In this document: positions 7,392 to 16,124 of the stretch, piece by piece
Position numbering within the stretch: the first letter of the stretch is position 1
Layout of the letters: each line of letters starts with the position of its first letter
Origin: Caballeronia choica
Lineage (GTDB): Bacteria; Pseudomonadota; Gammaproteobacteria; Burkholderiales; Burkholderiaceae
Direction: 5' to 3'
Assembly (NCBI RefSeq): GCF_001544535.1
Contig: NZ_FCON02000008.1
Span: 62,001-126,000 of the forward strand
Length of the DNA stretch: 64,000 nucleotides
Made by a program: the position numbers and the translations under genes
The notes under the pieces: generated by a model
The model's input: only the letters and a program-made list of their open reading frames with translations
Databases searched by the model: none
Told to the model about the DNA's origin: nothing

Positions 7392-10300
7392 CTAGGCTAT
7401 CGCGGCGCACTGTCCCTCGATGCGTTCGAGCAGAATCTCACAGCGGGCAATCAACGCGACGCCATCCTGGCGCACCCGCGCCCGAGTCTTGTCGCGGAGA
7501 TCACTTCTGAACGCGTCGAGTGCCGCGAGCAGCGGCCGGTATTGCAGGACGCTCGCAGCACCGAACACGCGATGATGCCATTCGCGTAGATGCTCGACCG
7601 AGCCGTTGTCAAGCAACGGCTTCAACGCTGCGAGGTCGTCGCGGAATGAGGATACGAACGAATCCAGAAGGGCCTTCACCGTCGACTCGCTGCCCCAAAG
7701 CTGAGTCATATACGTCAGGTCGAGGTCGTCATCGGACTTCGGCGCGACCGAAACCACCGGCACCTGCTGCACGTTCGCCTCGACCGGCGGCACCGGGCCG
7801 TCCGACACACGCCAGCGGTTCAAGTGATCGCGCAGGGTTGCGAGCCGGGTCGGCTTGATGAGGCAGTCGTCCATGCCCGCCTCGCGACACATCCTGAGTT
7901 CTTCCGGCGCGGTGCTCGCGGTGACGCCGAGGATCGGAAGGCGCCTTGCCGTGCCGAGTTCGCTCGCCCGAACACGCCGCGCAAGCTCGTAGCCTGTCAT
8001 GTTCGGCATATGACAGTCGGTGATCAGGAAGCCGTAGCGCGTGTTCCTGAGCGCGGCGAGCGCCTCCACGCCATCGTGCGCGACATCGCAAGCGAAGCCG
8101 AGCAGCGAAAGTTGATGCCGGATCAGTTCCTGATTCACCGGATGATCCTCGGCGACGAGCACGAGCCTGCCGCTCTTCAACGCCCGGTCGCGATCCGGCG
8201 CCTGCATGTTCGCCCCGACGCCGCCGGTCGCGCGCGAGACGATCTGCGGCAGCCCGGTCAGCGCGGCCACGCACGCGGCGCCGAGACCGCGCCAGGAGAT
8301 CGGATTCACGCTCACGCGGATGTCGTCGTCGAGAATGCGATAGCCCGTTGGCTTCGGCTTTTCCGTGACGTGGATGACGCGCGATTTCACCGGCAGGGAA
8401 TCCTTATGCGCGTCGCTCAGGAACACGAGGTCGACGCCGTCGAACGTCTGCGCACGCTTTAATGCTTCGTCGCGGGCTGGCAGCACGCGCAGCACGAGAC
8501 CGAGCGCCCGTCCATAGTCGACCAGCGCGCGAGCGACGCGCATGTCGTCGAGCGCGATGATGCCGTTCTTGCCGCGCAAGCCGTCGATCTGGTATTGCGC
8601 CGTATCGACCGGCATCGCAAGCCGCACGGTCATCCGCGTGCCGACGCCGACTTCACTTTGCAGATGAAGCGTGCCGCCCATCAGTTCGACGAGCTTGTGG
8701 CAGATCGTCAGGCCGAGGCCGGTTCCTCCGAAGCGTCGGGTGGTCGAAGTCTCCGCCTGCACGAACGGCTCGAAGAGACTTGCCTGCGCTTCTGCGGCAA
8801 TGCCGATGCCTGTATCTTCCACGCACAGTTCGATCACCTGCCCGCCGTTACCATCCTCGGCCATCTGCACGGAGATCGCGACCTCCCCTTTCATCGTGAA
8901 CTTGATCGCGTTGCTCATCAGGTTGAACAGCACCTGCCGCAAGCGGACGCTGTCGCCTCGCACGCTCGCGGCCACCTCGGGCGCGACGTCGACGCGCACC
9001 CTCAAGCCCTTTTCGTGCGCACGGCTCGCGAGCAAGCCGACGGCGTTGTCGACGAGCTCGCGCAGGTCGATTGGCATCGACTCGATGTTCAGTCGCCCGG
9101 CCTCGATCTTCGAATAGTCGAGCAGGTCGTCGAGAATCTGCAGCAGCGCGCTCGCCGAATCCTGGATCATGCCAAGCATCTGCGCCTGGTCCCGGTTGAG
9201 CGGCGTGTTCTCGAACACTTCGACAAGCCCCAGCACGCCGTTCATCGGCGTACGTATTTCGTGGCTCATCATGGCGAGAAAGTCGTCCTTGGCCCGCGAC
9301 GCGGCCTCCGCGATATCGCGTGCCCGTGCAAGCTCGTCGGCCCGCGCGCGCTCGACGCTCGCATCGACCCAATAGCCACTCCACACGACGGCGCCGTCAT
9401 CCTCCCGGCGCGCCGCCAGAACCGCACGCACCCAGCGGTTGCCGTCGTCCACGGTCGAGCGGAATTCGGCGTGGACCGGGTCCAGCGTCGACGCCGAGCG
9501 TTCGATCACTTCGCGAAGCGTGCCCTTGTCCTCGTGATGAATCTGCGACAGGCACGCCAGTTGATCCTCGCCGAGCGCCGAAAGGTCGACGCCGAACAGC
9601 GGCCGCGTATCGCCGCCGATGTACGGAAAGCTGTAGGTGCCGTCGGACGTGCGACGCAACTGAAACACGACGGCGGGCAGCGAGCGCGTCACGTCGTGCA
9701 GACGGCGCTCGTTTTCGCGCGCGCGCATTTCCGCGTCGCGAATGTCGGTGATGTCGATCATCGTGCCGACGATGCCCGCCATCGCGCCATCGGCAGCCGT
9801 GAACGTGCCGGTCCAGAAGAGTCCATGACGGGACTGACCGTGGCGATCGCAAAACTCCAGTTCGACTTGCTGGCGTGTCTCGCTCGCAATGCTCAGGGCC
9901 GCGAGTTCATGCATCTGCTTGCTGTGATCCGCGCCCCACGGCATGACTTCGAGTGCCGTGCGCCCGATGATTTGATCGCGCCGCACCCCCAGCGCCTCCT
10001 CGAACGCGCGATTGACCGCGATATACCGATTGTCGAGGTCCTTCGCGACGAGCGGATACGGCACCACCTCCATCATCGTGCGTTGAAAGCTCAGTTGCGT
10101 GGCGAGACGCTCCTCGGTTTCGATGCGCCGGCTCATCTCGCGCTGCAGGAGCAAGAACGCGCGCAGCGTGATGGCCAGCACCACGCCGATTGCGATCAGC
10201 GCGGGCAAAAGGCGCAGCGCATTGACGCTCCAGCCGCGTTGCGGCTCGGCGAGCGCCACCTGCCGGGCGATGTTGATCTTCTGCTTCTCGGCCTCGGGCA

Positions 10301-11816
10301 TCGCCTTCAAGGCGCGGTCGACGAGCGTCACCAGTGCGGCTGATTCGGGGCGCAATGCAAATCCGATGCTTTCCGACTTGCCCGCCGGCCCGAGTATTTT
10401 GAGTTGATCGCCGTAACGCGAGGACAGGGCCAGATCCACGGCCGCGAGATCACCCACCGCGGCATCGGCTTCGCCGTTCGCGACACGATCGAGCGCCGCG
10501 TCCAGATTCCGCACGAAGACGAACTTTGCTCGCGGCGCGAGGTTCGCGAGTTCGCCGTCGGTGGCGAGTCGTTCGCTCGCTGCGATCCGCTGCAGCGGCA
10601 AATCGTCGAGGTTTTTCACGGCAGCCTGCCCGTGCCGCCCGACAATGACAAGCGGATAGCGGTCGTGCGCCTGGGTTGGAATGCCGCCGTAAAGTCTGGC
10701 GGGATTACGCTCGGCGGTGAGGATCATGTCGACATCGCCGCGAGCGAACGCGCGCTCGACGGCAGCCGGATCCGCATATCCGCGACGGTCGAAGGTCACG
10801 CCCAGCGTCTTCGACAGGTACGCGAGATAAGCCACTCCGATTCCGCTCGCGTGGCCATTCGAATCGACGTAGCTGAACGGCGCCCAGGCGGCATCAAAGC
10901 CGACGGTGACGGGCGGCAATGACCCAAGATAGTGCCGCTCCTGAGCGCTCATGACGAACGGACGAGTTGGACCGAAAGCCGGATGGACTTTCTCGTTCGA
11001 TTCAGAGCGAATACTGCGCAACCGATCCGAATCGAGCTTGAGCAGGCGTTCGTTCAGGTCGTTGCGCAACGACTCGCGTCCGGCGGGAACAGCGAAGCGC
11101 GACTCGTTCAGTTCACCGTTGTCGGTTCGTATGACGCCGAGCGTGCTGAATTCCAAAGCGTCGAGCAAGCGACTCGCGCCCGGCGCGAGTCCGAGATAGA
11201 CGTCGGCTGTGCGCTGAGCAACGGCCTGAAGCGCCTGCCGGCCGTCACGATAGGCGCGAATCTTTGCATCGGGAAACCGTTCACGGATCAGCCGCTCCAG
11301 CGCGTAGCCCTCTTCGATCGCCACGACTGCTTGCCGCATGCCGCCACGCGAAATCGTCGAGAAATCGGCAGTTCGCGCAATCAGGATCGCCTGGTCGTAG
11401 GAATACGGGACGGTGAAAGTCAGGCAGCCAGCGCGGTCCGCGGCACGCGACACGTTCGCCAGAATATCGACGTCGCCCGCGCACGCCGCGTCGATCATCT
11501 CGGCCATCGAGGAATAAGCGCGCGCGTCGAACCGGACATTCGGCCCGGTGAGTTCGCGCAATACGTCGATGCTCATGCCGGACGGCGCGCCGCGCGCGAT
11601 CGTTGCGGACGGATCCGCCGCGGCGGCGAGCACGCCGACCGTGAGGACCGCGTAGTCCTTCAGCGGGCGGGCGGCATTGACCGCGCGGCTCGGGTCGGCA
11701 TGCGCAAAGAGACTCGCCGGGAGCAGGATCGACAGAAGCAGAAGCCGGGTCCAGAGACGCGTTAGCCGTGACGTGGAGAAGAGCTGATTCAAGGTTGGCA
11801 TGGCCTCCGATACCAT
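7392..11816 (-). CDS. BvgS-like hybrid sensor kinase (2 x SBP_bac_3, TM, PAS, HisKA, HATPase, REC, Hpt)
   Basis: A 1474-residue inner-membrane sensor with BvgS architecture. After a signal sequence (to about residue 40) come two periplasmic solute-binding domains (about 50-275 and 290-520), a transmembrane helix (about 527-553), two PAS domains (about 575-840), HisKA with phosphoacceptor His852 in MMSHEIRTPMNG, HATPase with DTGIGI and GGTGLGL, a degenerate receiver-like stretch (about 1110-1200), a receiver with Asp1267 in ITDCHMPNM, and a C-terminal Hpt with WHHRVFGAA (likely His1415). Phosphate should pass His-Asp-His to a separate regulator; three lie upstream on the same strand. The start is uncertain: ATG at 11816 lacks a ribosome-binding site, and ATG at 11801 has GGAGG but only 2 nt away. 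It begins 9 nt after the aquaporin stop. Confidence 0.93.
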   Translation of the reverse strand: MVSEAMPTLNQLFSTSRLTRLWTRLLLLSILLPASLFAHADPSRAVNAARPLKDYAVLTVGVLAAAADPSATIARGAPSGMSIDVLRELTGPNVRFDARAYSSMAEMIDAACAGDVDILANVSRAADRAGCLTFTVPYSYDQAILIARTADFSTISRGGMRQAVVAIEEGYALERLIRERFPDAKIRAYRDGRQALQAVAQRTADVYLGLAPGASRLLDALEFSTLGVIRTDNGELNESRFAVPAGRESLRNDLNERLLKLDSDRLRSIRSESNEKVHPAFGPTRPFVMSAQERHYLGSLPPVTVGFDAAWAPFSYVDSNGHASGIGVAYLAYLSKTLGVTFDRRGYADPAAVERAFARGDVDMILTAERNPARLYGGIPTQAHDRYPLVIVGRHGQAAVKNLDDLPLQRIAASERLATDGELANLAPRAKFVFVRNLDAALDRVANGEADAAVGDLAAVDLALSSRYGDQLKILGPAGKSESIGFALRPESAALVTLVDRALKAMPEAEKQKINIARQVALAEPQRGWSVNALRLLPALIAIGVVLAITLRAFLLLQREMSRRIETEERLATQLSFQRTMMEVVPYPLVAKDLDNRYIAVNRAFEEALGVRRDQIIGRTALEVMPWGADHSKQMHELAALSIASETRQQVELEFCDRHGQSRHGLFWTGTFTAADGAMAGIVGTMIDITDIRDAEMRARENERRLHDVTRSLPAVVFQLRRTSDGTYSFPYIGGDTRPLFGVDLSALGEDQLACLSQIHHEDKGTLREVIERSASTLDPVHAEFRSTVDDGNRWVRAVLAARREDDGAVVWSGYWVDASVERARADELARARDIAEAASRAKDDFLAMMSHEIRTPMNGVLGLVEVFENTPLNRDQAQMLGMIQDSASALLQILDDLLDYSKIEAGRLNIESMPIDLRELVDNAVGLLASRAHEKGLRVRVDVAPEVAASVRGDSVRLRQVLFNLMSNAIKFTMKGEVAISVQMAEDGNGGQVIELCVEDTGIGIAAEAQASLFEPFVQAETSTTRRFGGTGLGLTICHKLVELMGGTLHLQSEVGVGTRMTVRLAMPVDTAQYQIDGLRGKNGIIALDDMRVARALVDYGRALGLVLRVLPARDEALKRAQTFDGVDLVFLSDAHKDSLPVKSRVIHVTEKPKPTGYRILDDDIRVSVNPISWRGLGAACVAALTGLPQIVSRATGGVGANMQAPDRDRALKSGRLVLVAEDHPVNQELIRHQLSLLGFACDVAHDGVEALAALRNTRYGFLITDCHMPNMTGYELARRVRASELGTARRLPILGVTASTAPEELRMCREAGMDDCLIKPTRLATLRDHLNRWRVSDGPVPPVEANVQQVPVVSVAPKSDDDLDLTYMTQLWGSESTVKALLDSFVSSFRDDLAALKPLLDNGSVEHLREWHHRVFGAASVLQYRPLLAALDAFRSDLRDKTRARVRQDGVALIARCEILLERIEGQCAAIA

Positions 11817-11825
11817 CGATGCGCG

Positions 11826-12572
11826 CTATCGCAGCGGCGAGTCGTTGAGTGTCCTTTCGGCGGTGCTCGAGCCGGAACTCGCATCGCCGCCAAAGAGCAC
11901 CGGATAGGACAGACCGGCAAGCACGCCGCCGGCGAGGGGCGCTGCCCAGAAAAGCCACAACTCATCGAGCGCCCATCCACCGGCGATAAGTGCCGGCCCC
12001 GTGGATCGCGCCGGATTCACCGACGCACCGGTTATCGGGATCGTCACCGCGTAAATCAAAGCCAGTGTCAACCCGACGATCAATGGACCGGCCAGGCGAA
12101 ATGGCCGGCTTCGCGCCATCGTGAGATTCGCCAGGACAAAAATGAAACTCATCACCGCTTCGGCAAGAAACGCCGCGTGCAGCGGATAGTTACCGGGCGA
12201 ATGGCTTTCGTATCCATTGACGCCGAAACCGGAGCCGTAGACGTCAAAGCCGGACCGCGCGCCAGCGAAGACATAGAGCAAGGCGGCGCCTGCGATCGCG
12301 CCTGTCACCTGCGCCAGGATGTAGGGCACGAGATCGCGAACGGGGAAGCGATTCGCGATGGCGAAGCCGACTGTGACAGCGGGATTGAAATGAGCGCCGG
12401 AGATTGGACGGAAGATGTAATTGGCAACGGTGACGGCGAGGCCGAACACGAGCGCCTGCCCGAGCACACCGGGTTCGGCCGCCCAATACCCCGCAGCCGA
12501 CACGCTGCATCCGCATCCCATGAGAACGAGCCAGAAGGTTCCCGCGCATTCGGCAGTCAATCTTCTAATCAC
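11826..12572 (-). CDS. Aquaporin (MIP family, AqpZ-like)
   Basis: A 248-residue six-helix channel with both half-helix motifs, HFNPAVT and SVNPARS, and an AqpZ-like N terminus (RRLTAECAGTFWLV). GTG at 12572 is taken as start because AAGGAG lies 5 nt upstream and the resulting length fits AqpZ; a longer reading adds an unrelated tail. Against E. coli AqpZ the aromatic/arginine filter seems altered: the LIHL His position reads LIYA, and the Thr before the second NPA segment reads Ala, while Phe and Arg are kept. This could widen the pore beyond water. It is embedded between response-regulator genes and the hybrid kinase, an unusual place for an aquaporin. Confidence 0.92.
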   Translation of the reverse strand: MIRRLTAECAGTFWLVLMGCGCSVSAAGYWAAEPGVLGQALVFGLAVTVANYIFRPISGAHFNPAVTVGFAIANRFPVRDLVPYILAQVTGAIAGAALLYVFAGARSGFDVYGSGFGVNGYESHSPGNYPLHAAFLAEAVMSFIFVLANLTMARSRPFRLAGPLIVGLTLALIYAVTIPITGASVNPARSTGPALIAGGWALDELWLFWAAPLAGGVLAGLSYPVLFGGDASSGSSTAERTLNDSPLR

Positions 12573-12743
12573 GTTGCTCCTTGCTTCATGGATGAGGGCA
12601 GTGCCACTGTGGATGCCGAAGGCGTTGGTGCAGACATCAGATACGCGGAAAATGCAAGTCTGACGCGTATGATCCACACCTGAAATCAGAAGAGTCCGAG
12701 ATAGGTCTGAGTCTTGACGCAGGACATCCCGAAGAGCAGCGTT

Positions 12744-13388
12744 TCATGCCAGTCCGATCTGCTGCAAATAGGCGATCAGTTCGAGCTCGGAGCGGAGGCC
12801 CAGCTTGCGCATCGCACAACGCCGCTGTGTGGCGACGGTCTTGCTACTGCGCCCGAATTCGCGCGCAATCTCCGGTATGGTCATTCCGCTCGCATACAGT
12901 CGAAAGACGTCCCACTCGCGGGCACTCAGCGTGCCCGCGCCGGCGGAGGCCCCGTCTTGAACGGCGGACAAGACTTCCCACGCGTGCGGCGACGCGAAAC
13001 GCCTGCCGCCGGTGATCGCAGTAATCGCTTCGGTCAGCGACTGCGCCGTATCCCGCTTATCGACGACTCCATCCACGCCCAGATGAAACAAGCCCGCGAC
13101 CATTTGCGGATGCGCGATCATCGTCACTGCGACGATGTAAGGCCGCGGCACCTGCCTCACCAGGCGCTTGAGAAATGCGATGGAATTGCTCTCGCCATTC
13201 ACGCCTTGCATGCCGATATCCGAGAGCACGAAATCACAGGGAATATCTGCGATTTGCGTCGCAAGGGAATTCGCGTCGCTTGCAGTGGCGACAACGTCGA
13301 TTCGACGGTCCTGTCGCAGGCATGCGCAGATTCCCTCGCGGACTATCGGATGATCATCCGCAACGATGACTCTGATTTTTGTATCCAT
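12744..13388 (-). CDS. RcsB/BvgA-like response regulator (third of three)
   Basis: A 214-residue receiver plus LuxR-type helix-turn-helix. The receiver (1-125) has the acidic pair in VADDHPIVREG, phosphoacceptor Asp57 (FVLSDIGM), and Lys in GVVDKRD. The HTH (about 150-205) ends in KTVATQRRCAMRKLGL, the variant seen in RcsB and BvgA. The segment after the phospho-Asp carries a loop (MQGVNGESNS) like that of RcsB. It lies between the second regulator and the aquaporin on the same strand. Its ribosome-binding site is weak (AAAGAACG). Confidence 0.93.
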   Translation of the reverse strand: MDTKIRVIVADDHPIVREGICACLRQDRRIDVVATASDANSLATQIADIPCDFVLSDIGMQGVNGESNSIAFLKRLVRQVPRPYIVAVTMIAHPQMVAGLFHLGVDGVVDKRDTAQSLTEAITAITGGRRFASPHAWEVLSAVQDGASAGAGTLSAREWDVFRLYASGMTIPEIAREFGRSSKTVATQRRCAMRKLGLRSELELIAYLQQIGLA

Positions 13389-13475
13389 CGTTCTTTTTGA
13401 TTTTTTCGCCGGGGCGGCGGTCTCGTTTCGGAGATCCTTGGTTATGCCCGGGCGTAGATCGAACGAATCGACGTA

Positions 13476-14147
13476 TCACGCCCGGCGCGGCTGAACCAAC
13501 CCGCTGTCGAACGCGAATCGATACAGTTCTGCATCCGTCGATAAATCGAGCTTGCGCATGGCCGCACATTTCTGCGCGCTGATCGTCTTCACGCTGCGAC
13601 CTAGTTCCTTCGCGATTTCCGTCACATTGCCGCCCTGCGCATAGCGCGCGATGACATCGAGTTCGCGCCGCGTCAGCTTCTTGCGGATCAGGTCGACGCG
13701 GTTCGCGACGTTGGCATCGGCGAGAAGCGCGCGCACCGACGGCCCGAGATAGTCCTCCTGCGCGAGCACCGTAACGATGGCCACATAAATCAGCTCAAGC
13801 CGGTCCTGCTTGCTGACGACCGCATTGGCGCCCGCTTCAAGCGCCTGCGCGATCAAGTCCGCGTCCGTCATCATCGACAAAACAACGATCGCCGCCTTTG
13901 GATGCCTGCCCGCGATGTGCTTGATCAGGTCGATGCCGTCACCGTGCTTTCCGCCGGGCATGAAAAAATCCATGATCACGACATCGCATTCGACTTTCGC
14001 GAGCGCCTCGCCCAATTCAGTTGAATCCTGTGCCCGGCACACGATCTCGATGTTCGCAATATTCGCGATCAGCTTCTCGATAGCGAGAATGACCAGTGGA
14101 TGATCGTCGGCTACCGCCAGGCGAATCTTTTTAGTGAAAGCATGCAT
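13476..14147 (-). CDS. RcsB/BvgA-like response regulator (second of three)
   Basis: A 223-residue receiver-HTH protein. Asp60 in VVIMDFFMPGG is the phosphoacceptor, followed by the RcsB-like loop KHGDGIDLIKHI; the conserved Lys is in AVVSKQD. The HTH has RRELDVIARYAQGG and SVKTISAQKCAAMRKLDL, close to RcsB. The ATG at 14147 is preferred to an upstream in-frame start because AAGGAG precedes it with suitable spacing. Paralogous to the genes on either side, suggesting tandem duplication. All three keep the key receiver residues, so none looks inactive. Confidence 0.93.
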   Translation of the reverse strand: MHAFTKKIRLAVADDHPLVILAIEKLIANIANIEIVCRAQDSTELGEALAKVECDVVIMDFFMPGGKHGDGIDLIKHIAGRHPKAAIVVLSMMTDADLIAQALEAGANAVVSKQDRLELIYVAIVTVLAQEDYLGPSVRALLADANVANRVDLIRKKLTRRELDVIARYAQGGNVTEIAKELGRSVKTISAQKCAAMRKLDLSTDAELYRFAFDSGLVQPRRA

Positions 14148-14307
14148 TGACCCGCTCCTTTTTCCGGGCGTTTCTCTGGATTTCCTTAGTAATCCATAGC
14201 AACAGAAGGCTTGAACGCCGTTGGAAATAACGCACGCAAGCATCAGTCATCGGCGCATTCTTCAATATAAGATGCGTCCTAAAATCGGTAATATTTTCCA
14301 TTCGAGG

Positions 14308-14955
14308 TCAGGTCAAGCCGTGCGCACGCGCGAACGCGAACAAACCGGGGTCGTTTCGCACTCCGAGCTTGCTCATCGCGTCGCGCTTCTGACGACTGAT
14401 CGTTCTCACGTCGCGGTCAAGCGAGCGCGCGATCTCGGTGATCGACATGCCGCTCGCGAACATGCGCACGACCTCGATTTCGCGCGGCGAAAGACGCGGC
14501 CCGTCTGCGAGTGCATCGGTCTCCGCGCCTGCGACCGCCAGTGCGGCGACGATCGACGTGCTGAGATACCGGCGCCCGACGCCCGCGAATCGCACGGCCG
14601 CCGCCAATTCTTCCATTGACTCGACCTTGTTCAACAGACTCATTGCGCCGGCGTTCAGGATGGAACGCAGGATCGCCACGTTGCTCATGCTCGTGAGCAC
14701 GACGATTCGAATGTGCGGCCAGTCGCGGCACACGCGCCGGATCAGGCGCAGCCCGTCCTCGGACTGCGAGCCTTGCTCCGGCATCGCGAAATCCGTGACC
14801 AGTACATCGCAATGGGTCGTTTCGAGCAGGGCCACCAGCGCGCTCGCATTGACTGCCTCGCCCACTATTTCCAGGCTCTCATCCGCGCTGAACGTCGCCC
14901 GTATGCCCAATAACACAAAAGGGTGATCGTCAGCCAAAACGACACGCAATTTCAA
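14308..14955 (-). CDS. RcsB/BvgA-like response regulator (first of three)
   Basis: A 215-residue receiver-HTH protein. Receiver: LADDHPFVLLG, phosphoacceptor Asp55 in VLVTDFAMP, loop SQSEDGLRLIRRV, Lys in SLLNKVES. HTH: SPREIEVVRMFASGMSITE and DVRTISRQKRDAMSKLGV. The start is a TTG at 14955 with GGAGGG five bases upstream; no ATG fits as well. It is the promoter-proximal gene of the minus-strand series regulator-regulator-regulator-aquaporin-kinase and follows an AT-richer non-coding stretch likely to hold the promoter. Cognate kinase is probably the hybrid kinase of this block (inference). Confidence 0.93.
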   Translation of the reverse strand: MKLRVVLADDHPFVLLGIRATFSADESLEIVGEAVNASALVALLETTHCDVLVTDFAMPEQGSQSEDGLRLIRRVCRDWPHIRIVVLTSMSNVAILRSILNAGAMSLLNKVESMEELAAAVRFAGVGRRYLSTSIVAALAVAGAETDALADGPRLSPREIEVVRMFASGMSITEIARSLDRDVRTISRQKRDAMSKLGVRNDPGLFAFARAHGLT

Positions 14956-15444
14956 AGCGGCCCTCCGAATTTTTTATTTTGTTTATGCTTGAATCTGAAT
15001 TCCAGCCGATATTCCGTGCTTATTTGCGTCTTTAACTGCTTCATCAGTACCGCCAAAAAATACTGCTTAAGTCATTCGGGATACTGATAAACCGATATTT
15101 CAAATGAAACCGTCTGTCGCTTATTTTCAGGAGCGTAGACGGTGGAAAATACATTCTCCATACGATTTGTCCTATTTCCCTTTGATATTCTCCGGCAGGT
15201 CTAGCCGGAAAGGCGCCAATATAGGTGGCGCCAGAGGCGCGCCCTATAGGCAAATGACTATTCGGCTTGCGTAGCCGCGATCTTGGAAAATCGGAGACGA
15301 AACTGGCAATAAATGTCAAAAATTCATTTTTGTTTTAGCGTAGCTTTGAAACTAGCAATGAAGACTGATTCTCAAAGAATTCTCAAATTCATGAGAATGA
15401 AAATTAGGAAAGCGCAAAAGCCCGTCAAGTCCCGATCAAAAAAA
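14956..15444. other. AT-richer intergenic region upstream of the regulator block
   Basis: Roughly 0.5 kb with clearly lower GC than its flanks and no supported gene; a 91-codon minus-strand ORF (15044-15319) has no recognisable features. It holds two GC-rich hairpins: TCCGGC-N7-GCCGGA (15191-15209) and GGCGCC-N9-GGCGCC (15212-15232), followed by GGCGCGCC (15236-15243). It also holds the repeat cluster at 15368-15398. It probably contains the promoter of the minus-strand regulator genes. Confidence 0.5.
15368..15398. repeat. Direct plus inverted ATTCTCA repeats
   Basis: ATTCTCAAA occurs at 15368-15376 and 15379-15387, spaced 11 bp (one helical turn). The second copy forms a 7-bp dyad with TGAGAAT at 15392-15398 across AATTCA. 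This looks like a cooperative protein-binding site; the regulator is unknown. Confidence 0.4.
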
Positions 15445-15470
15445 AGCCCGCGACAGATACGTCGCGGGCT
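15445..15470 (-). terminator. Intrinsic terminator of ssb
   Basis: A perfect 10-bp stem (AGCCCGCGAC and complement) with a 6-nt loop, followed on the minus strand by a run of eight to nine T, 23 nt beyond the ssb stop codon. Confidence 0.9.
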
Positions 15471-15492
15471 TCTTTTAAATAATCGTAAAGCT

Positions 15493-16020
15493 TTAGAACG
15501 GAATATCGTCATCCATCTCGTCGAAGCCGCCGCCGGCCGGCGCGCTCGGGCGTGTCGATCCGCCTCCCGCACCGCCGCCCCCTGCGCTGCGGCCACCCGC
15601 CGGTGCGCGTGCTGCGCCGCTGCGCTCCGCGGGCGCGCTACGGCTATATCCACCCTCCTCTCCGCCACCGCCGCCGCCCGCACCGCTGCGGCCGCCGAGC
15701 ATCTGCATCTGGTCGGCGACGATCTCCGTCGAATACTTTTCCTGTCCCGACTGATCCGTCCACTTGCGCGTACGGATACGGCCCTCGATATACACCGACG
15801 ATCCCTTCTTCAAATACTCGTTCACGATCTCCGCAAGCCGCCCGAAGAACGACACGCGATGCCACTCCGTGAGTTCCTTCATTTCGCCGGACGTTTTGTC
15901 CTTGTAGCGATCGGTCGTCGCGAGACGGATGTTGGCCACGGCGTCGCCGCTCGGCAGGTAGCGGGTTTCCGGGTCGGCGCCCAGGTTTCCGACGAGAATG
16001 ACCTTGTTGACGGATGCCAT
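15493..16020 (-). CDS. ssb: Single-stranded DNA-binding protein
   Basis: A 175-residue SSB. The OB fold fills residues 1-110 ([55 protein letters not shown]). A glycine/serine/arginine-rich linker (about 112-165) leads to the acidic tip DDDIPF, which binds partner repair and replication proteins. It forms tetramers on ssDNA. It ends at a strong terminator and follows an MFS transporter gene on the same strand, with uvrA divergent beyond; ssb and uvrA are near neighbours in many proteobacteria. No LexA-like CTG-N10-CAG site was seen upstream. Confidence 0.98.
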   Translation of the reverse strand: MASVNKVILVGNLGADPETRYLPSGDAVANIRLATTDRYKDKTSGEMKELTEWHRVSFFGRLAEIVNEYLKKGSSVYIEGRIRTRKWTDQSGQEKYSTEIVADQMQMLGGRSGAGGGGGGEEGGYSRSAPAERSGAARAPAGGRSAGGGGAGGGSTRPSAPAGGGFDEMDDDIPF

Positions 16021-16124
16021 GATTTCTCCTGTTGATTCGATGCTTTACTGCCGAAACGCGACGCAATGTCCGGAAAACCCTCGTCGCCGCGCCCCGGACT
16101 GAATCCGATTGACTGAAATTGCGC

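Noticed and set aside
8595-10343. Plus-strand open frame of 582 codons inside the hybrid kinase
   Set aside because: Antisense to conserved kinase domains; no motif; typical of high-GC codon bias.
15044-15319. Possible 91-codon minus-strand gene in the AT-rich gap
   Set aside because: No Shine-Dalgarno, no recognisable domain; kept only as part of the gap description.
15368-15405. Fur box
   Set aside because: TGAGAAT and ATTCTCA units resemble Fur half-sites, but orientation and spacing do not fit the 19-bp or 7-1-7 pattern.
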